Shown: piece by piece, positions 13,409-14,777 of the stretch
Layout: each line of letters begins with the position of its first letter
How positions within the stretch are numbered: position 1 is the first letter of the stretch
Assembly: GCA_030699625.1 (NCBI GenBank)
Contig: JAUYLU010000019.1
Coordinates: 1-14,777 of the forward strand
From: a bacterium
GTDB lineage: Bacteria > Patescibacteriota > Minisyncoccia > Phycocordibacterales > VMEP01
Reading direction: 5' to 3'
Length of the DNA stretch: 14,777 nt
Translations under genes and position numbers: made by a program
The notes under the pieces: generated by a model
The model's input: the letters and a program-made list of their open reading frames with translations, nothing else
Told to the model about the DNA's origin: nothing
Databases searched by the model: none

Positions 13409-14650
13409 TTAGCGTTCTGGTTCGAGGCAGGCGAGGATGGTCGCCACCTCCTCCTCGGTGTAGTCGGGACAGTTGCCGCAGTAGAAGCTGTTGTGGTGGA
13501 AGAAATCGGTGTTCGGCAAGTGGAACGTCTCTTTAACGTATTTCTTATGGAATGGTTGCTTCTGCATATTGCCTGCGATCATGGGGCGTATCTCCACGCC
13601 GGCGGCGTTGAACTTGGCGATGTATTTTTTGCGCAGCGTCGGGGTTTTGCAAAGGACCGGGATGACGAATGAAGAATGCACGGAGAGATGGCCGCGCTCG
13701 GGAACGATAAGCTCGTCGTTCTTTTTCATGACTTCTTCTGCCCGGAGATAGGTGCGTTGGCGGGTCTTGATGTTCTCGTCGAGGAATTGCAGTTGGGAGA
13801 GGCCGAGGAAGCCCGTGATTTCGGTGGGGCGGAGGTTGTAGCCAAGGTCATAGAAGGCGAACTTCGCGTAAAAATCAGAGCCGACGGAATGCTTCTTCCG
13901 CCACTTTTCCTGCTGGTGCGAGTGCAGATTCCTGTCCCAACCATTCGCCCTTACGACACGGAGCATCTCCGAGAATTCCTCGTCATCGGTGCATACCATG
14001 CCTCCTTCGATGGTCGACATGTGGTGCGCCACGTAGAACGAAACGCTCGACGCCAGGCCAAAATTGCCTGCCTTGCCCTCAGGCAGCTCGGTGCCGAGCG
14101 ATTCGCAGTTGTCCTCGATGAAGATGATATTGCGCTCGTCGCATATCTTTTTTATCTTGTGGAGGTCGCCAGTGAATCCGATGACATTCGTCGCGAAAAA
14201 GGCGTCGAGATGGACATGGGCGAGGCGCTCTTCCAAGTTATGCGACATCACATTGAGCGTATTCACGTCGCAGTCGACGGCGATCGGCTTGAATCCCATC
14301 TGGATGATAGGCATGATGTTCGTTGACCAGGTAAGCGCGGAGAAACCGACTGCCGCCCCCGGCTCGAGCCGACCCAGATTTTTTAAGGCCTGTAGCATGG
14401 CGAGGTTCGCGGAGGCGCCGCTGTTGAAAAGAACCGCTTCTTTCCGCTCTTGTTTGGCGGCGAAGGCACGCTCAAAAGACTCGCACTGCTGGCCCATAGA
14501 GAGCTTGGGGGCAGTCAATATGAAATCGGCAAGCGCCCGCTTGGTCGCCTCCTCTTCGAGAAAAGCGTTCTTGATGATGAAGACTTTTTGTTTGGGGCCC
14601 GCGGCCTTTGTTTTTTTCCTACGCGACGACATTTTTACTGAACCATTCAT
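13409..14650 (-). CDS. ColD-like PLP-dependent sugar 3-dehydratase (DegT/DnrJ/EryC1 family, His instead of Lys)
   Basis: 413 residues, DegT/AHBA fold. Cofactor motifs: NSGASANLAML (76-86), ALTWSTNIMPI (105-115), FIEDNCESLG (177-186, Asp180 for the PLP nitrogen) and SFYVAHHMSTIEGG (204-217). At the position of the Schiff-base Lys stands His209, the signature of the 3-dehydratases E1/RfbH and ColD. The E1/RfbH cysteine cluster for a [2Fe-2S] centre is absent from the stretch after RANGWDRNL (235-242), and the phrases NTLN, EDNCES, HH...EGG, GWxRNL and GYNxRPxE follow ColD closely. ColD removes the 3-hydroxyl of GDP-4-keto-6-deoxy-D-mannose in GDP-L-colitose synthesis, using glutamate to make pyridoxamine phosphate. 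ATG 14650 is used; ATG 14632 is an alternative. The start overlaps the end of the reductase gene. Confidence 0.85.
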   Translation of the reverse strand: MNGSVKMSSRRKKTKAAGPKQKVFIIKNAFLEEEATKRALADFILTAPKLSMGQQCESFERAFAAKQERKEAVLFNSGASANLAMLQALKNLGRLEPGAAVGFSALTWSTNIMPIIQMGFKPIAVDCDVNTLNVMSHNLEERLAHVHLDAFFATNVIGFTGDLHKIKKICDERNIIFIEDNCESLGTELPEGKAGNFGLASSVSFYVAHHMSTIEGGMVCTDDEEFSEMLRVVRANGWDRNLHSHQQEKWRKKHSVGSDFYAKFAFYDLGYNLRPTEITGFLGLSQLQFLDENIKTRQRTYLRAEEVMKKNDELIVPERGHLSVHSSFVIPVLCKTPTLRKKYIAKFNAAGVEIRPMIAGNMQKQPFHKKYVKETFHLPNTDFFHHNSFYCGNCPDYTEEEVATILACLEPER

Positions 14651-14777
14651 ATGTTTTTTTTATGCCTTCCTCGATGCTTATCGAATGCCTCCATCCGAGG
14701 TTGTGGAGTTTCGTTACATCCAGGAGTTTCTTCGGCGCCCCGTCAGGCTTCGAAGCATCCCAGACTATCGATCCTTC
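14619..14777 (-). CDS. GDP-L-fucose synthase / GDP-colitose synthase-like, C-terminal 52 residues (start outside window)
   Basis: Translation of the last bases on the minus strand, in frame from the window edge to TAG at 14619-14621, gives 52 residues with WDASKPDGAPKKLLDVTKL, then LGWRHSISIEEGIKKTYEWF, the characteristic C-terminus of GDP-L-fucose synthase (Fcl/WcaG), an SDR that epimerises C3/C5 and reduces C4 of GDP-4-keto-6-deoxy-mannose. ColC, which makes GDP-L-colitose from the ColD product, belongs to the same family and cannot be told apart from this piece. The ColD-like gene starts inside its 3' end (32-base overlap with ATG 14650, 14-base with ATG 14632), so the two are one operon. 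Too short for catalytic residues to be checked; these lie beyond the window. Confidence 0.82.
   Translation of the reverse strand, partial: EGSIVWDASKPDGAPKKLLDVTKLHNLGWRHSISIEEGIKKTYEWFSKNVVA

Noticed and set aside
13409..14650. Assignment as a sugar aminotransferase of the DegT/PerA type
   Set aside because: The Schiff-base lysine is replaced by His, which fits dehydratases rather than aminotransferases.
1..14777. Search by eye for CRISPR repeats, tRNA or rRNA genes, insertion sequences and attachment sites
   Set aside because: No regularly spaced repeats, RNA gene signatures, transposase motifs or terminal inverted repeats were seen; gaps between genes are short except 8079-8258.

Overview
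The window is part of a bacterial surface-glycan (O-antigen, capsule or S-layer type) biosynthesis locus. Genes are densely packed, often with overlapping stops and starts. Shine-Dalgarno sites, extended -10 promoters and intrinsic terminators are ordinary bacterial ones. TGA is used as a stop, which argues against lineages that recode it. Gene content resembles loci seen in Gram-negative bacteria and in candidate phyla such as Patescibacteria, but no housekeeping marker is present, so the taxon stays open.

Layout: (1) positions 1-3682, plus strand: 3' part of a class I/II aminotransferase, an acetolactate-synthase-like thiamine-diphosphate enzyme and an overlapping NAD-dependent epimerase/dehydratase. 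(2) 3685-4318, plus: a one-gene unit with its own strong promoter and terminator, encoding an unrecognised 165-residue protein. (3) 8078 down to 4320, minus: an AsnB-type amidotransferase, a GT4-like and a GT2-like glycosyltransferase with overlapping ends. (4) 8178-9058, plus: a second one-gene unit with promoter, TTG start and terminator, encoding a GT-A-like protein. (5) 14777 down to 9072, minus: C-terminus of a GDP-fucose-synthase/ColC-like reductase, a ColD-like PLP sugar 3-dehydratase, an ABC exporter/flippase, a CmcI-type methyltransferase-like protein, a GT2 glycosyltransferase and a GT11 fucosyltransferase-family enzyme.

The most informative point is block 5. The DegT/AHBA-family protein has His in place of the PLP lysine and lacks the Fe-S cysteine cluster of the E1/RfbH branch, which is the signature of ColD (GDP-4-keto-6-deoxy-mannose 3-dehydratase). 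It overlaps a GDP-fucose-synthase-like gene, the family that also contains GDP-colitose synthase, and the same strand ends in a GT11 transferase. Together these suggest synthesis, transfer and export of a glycan carrying L-colitose (3,6-dideoxy-L-galactose) or a related 3-deoxy sugar. The thiamine-diphosphate enzyme raises the further possibility of a branched-chain deoxy sugar, as in yersiniose synthesis; that is inference only. AsnB and CmcI-type genes suggest amidation and methylation of the glycan.
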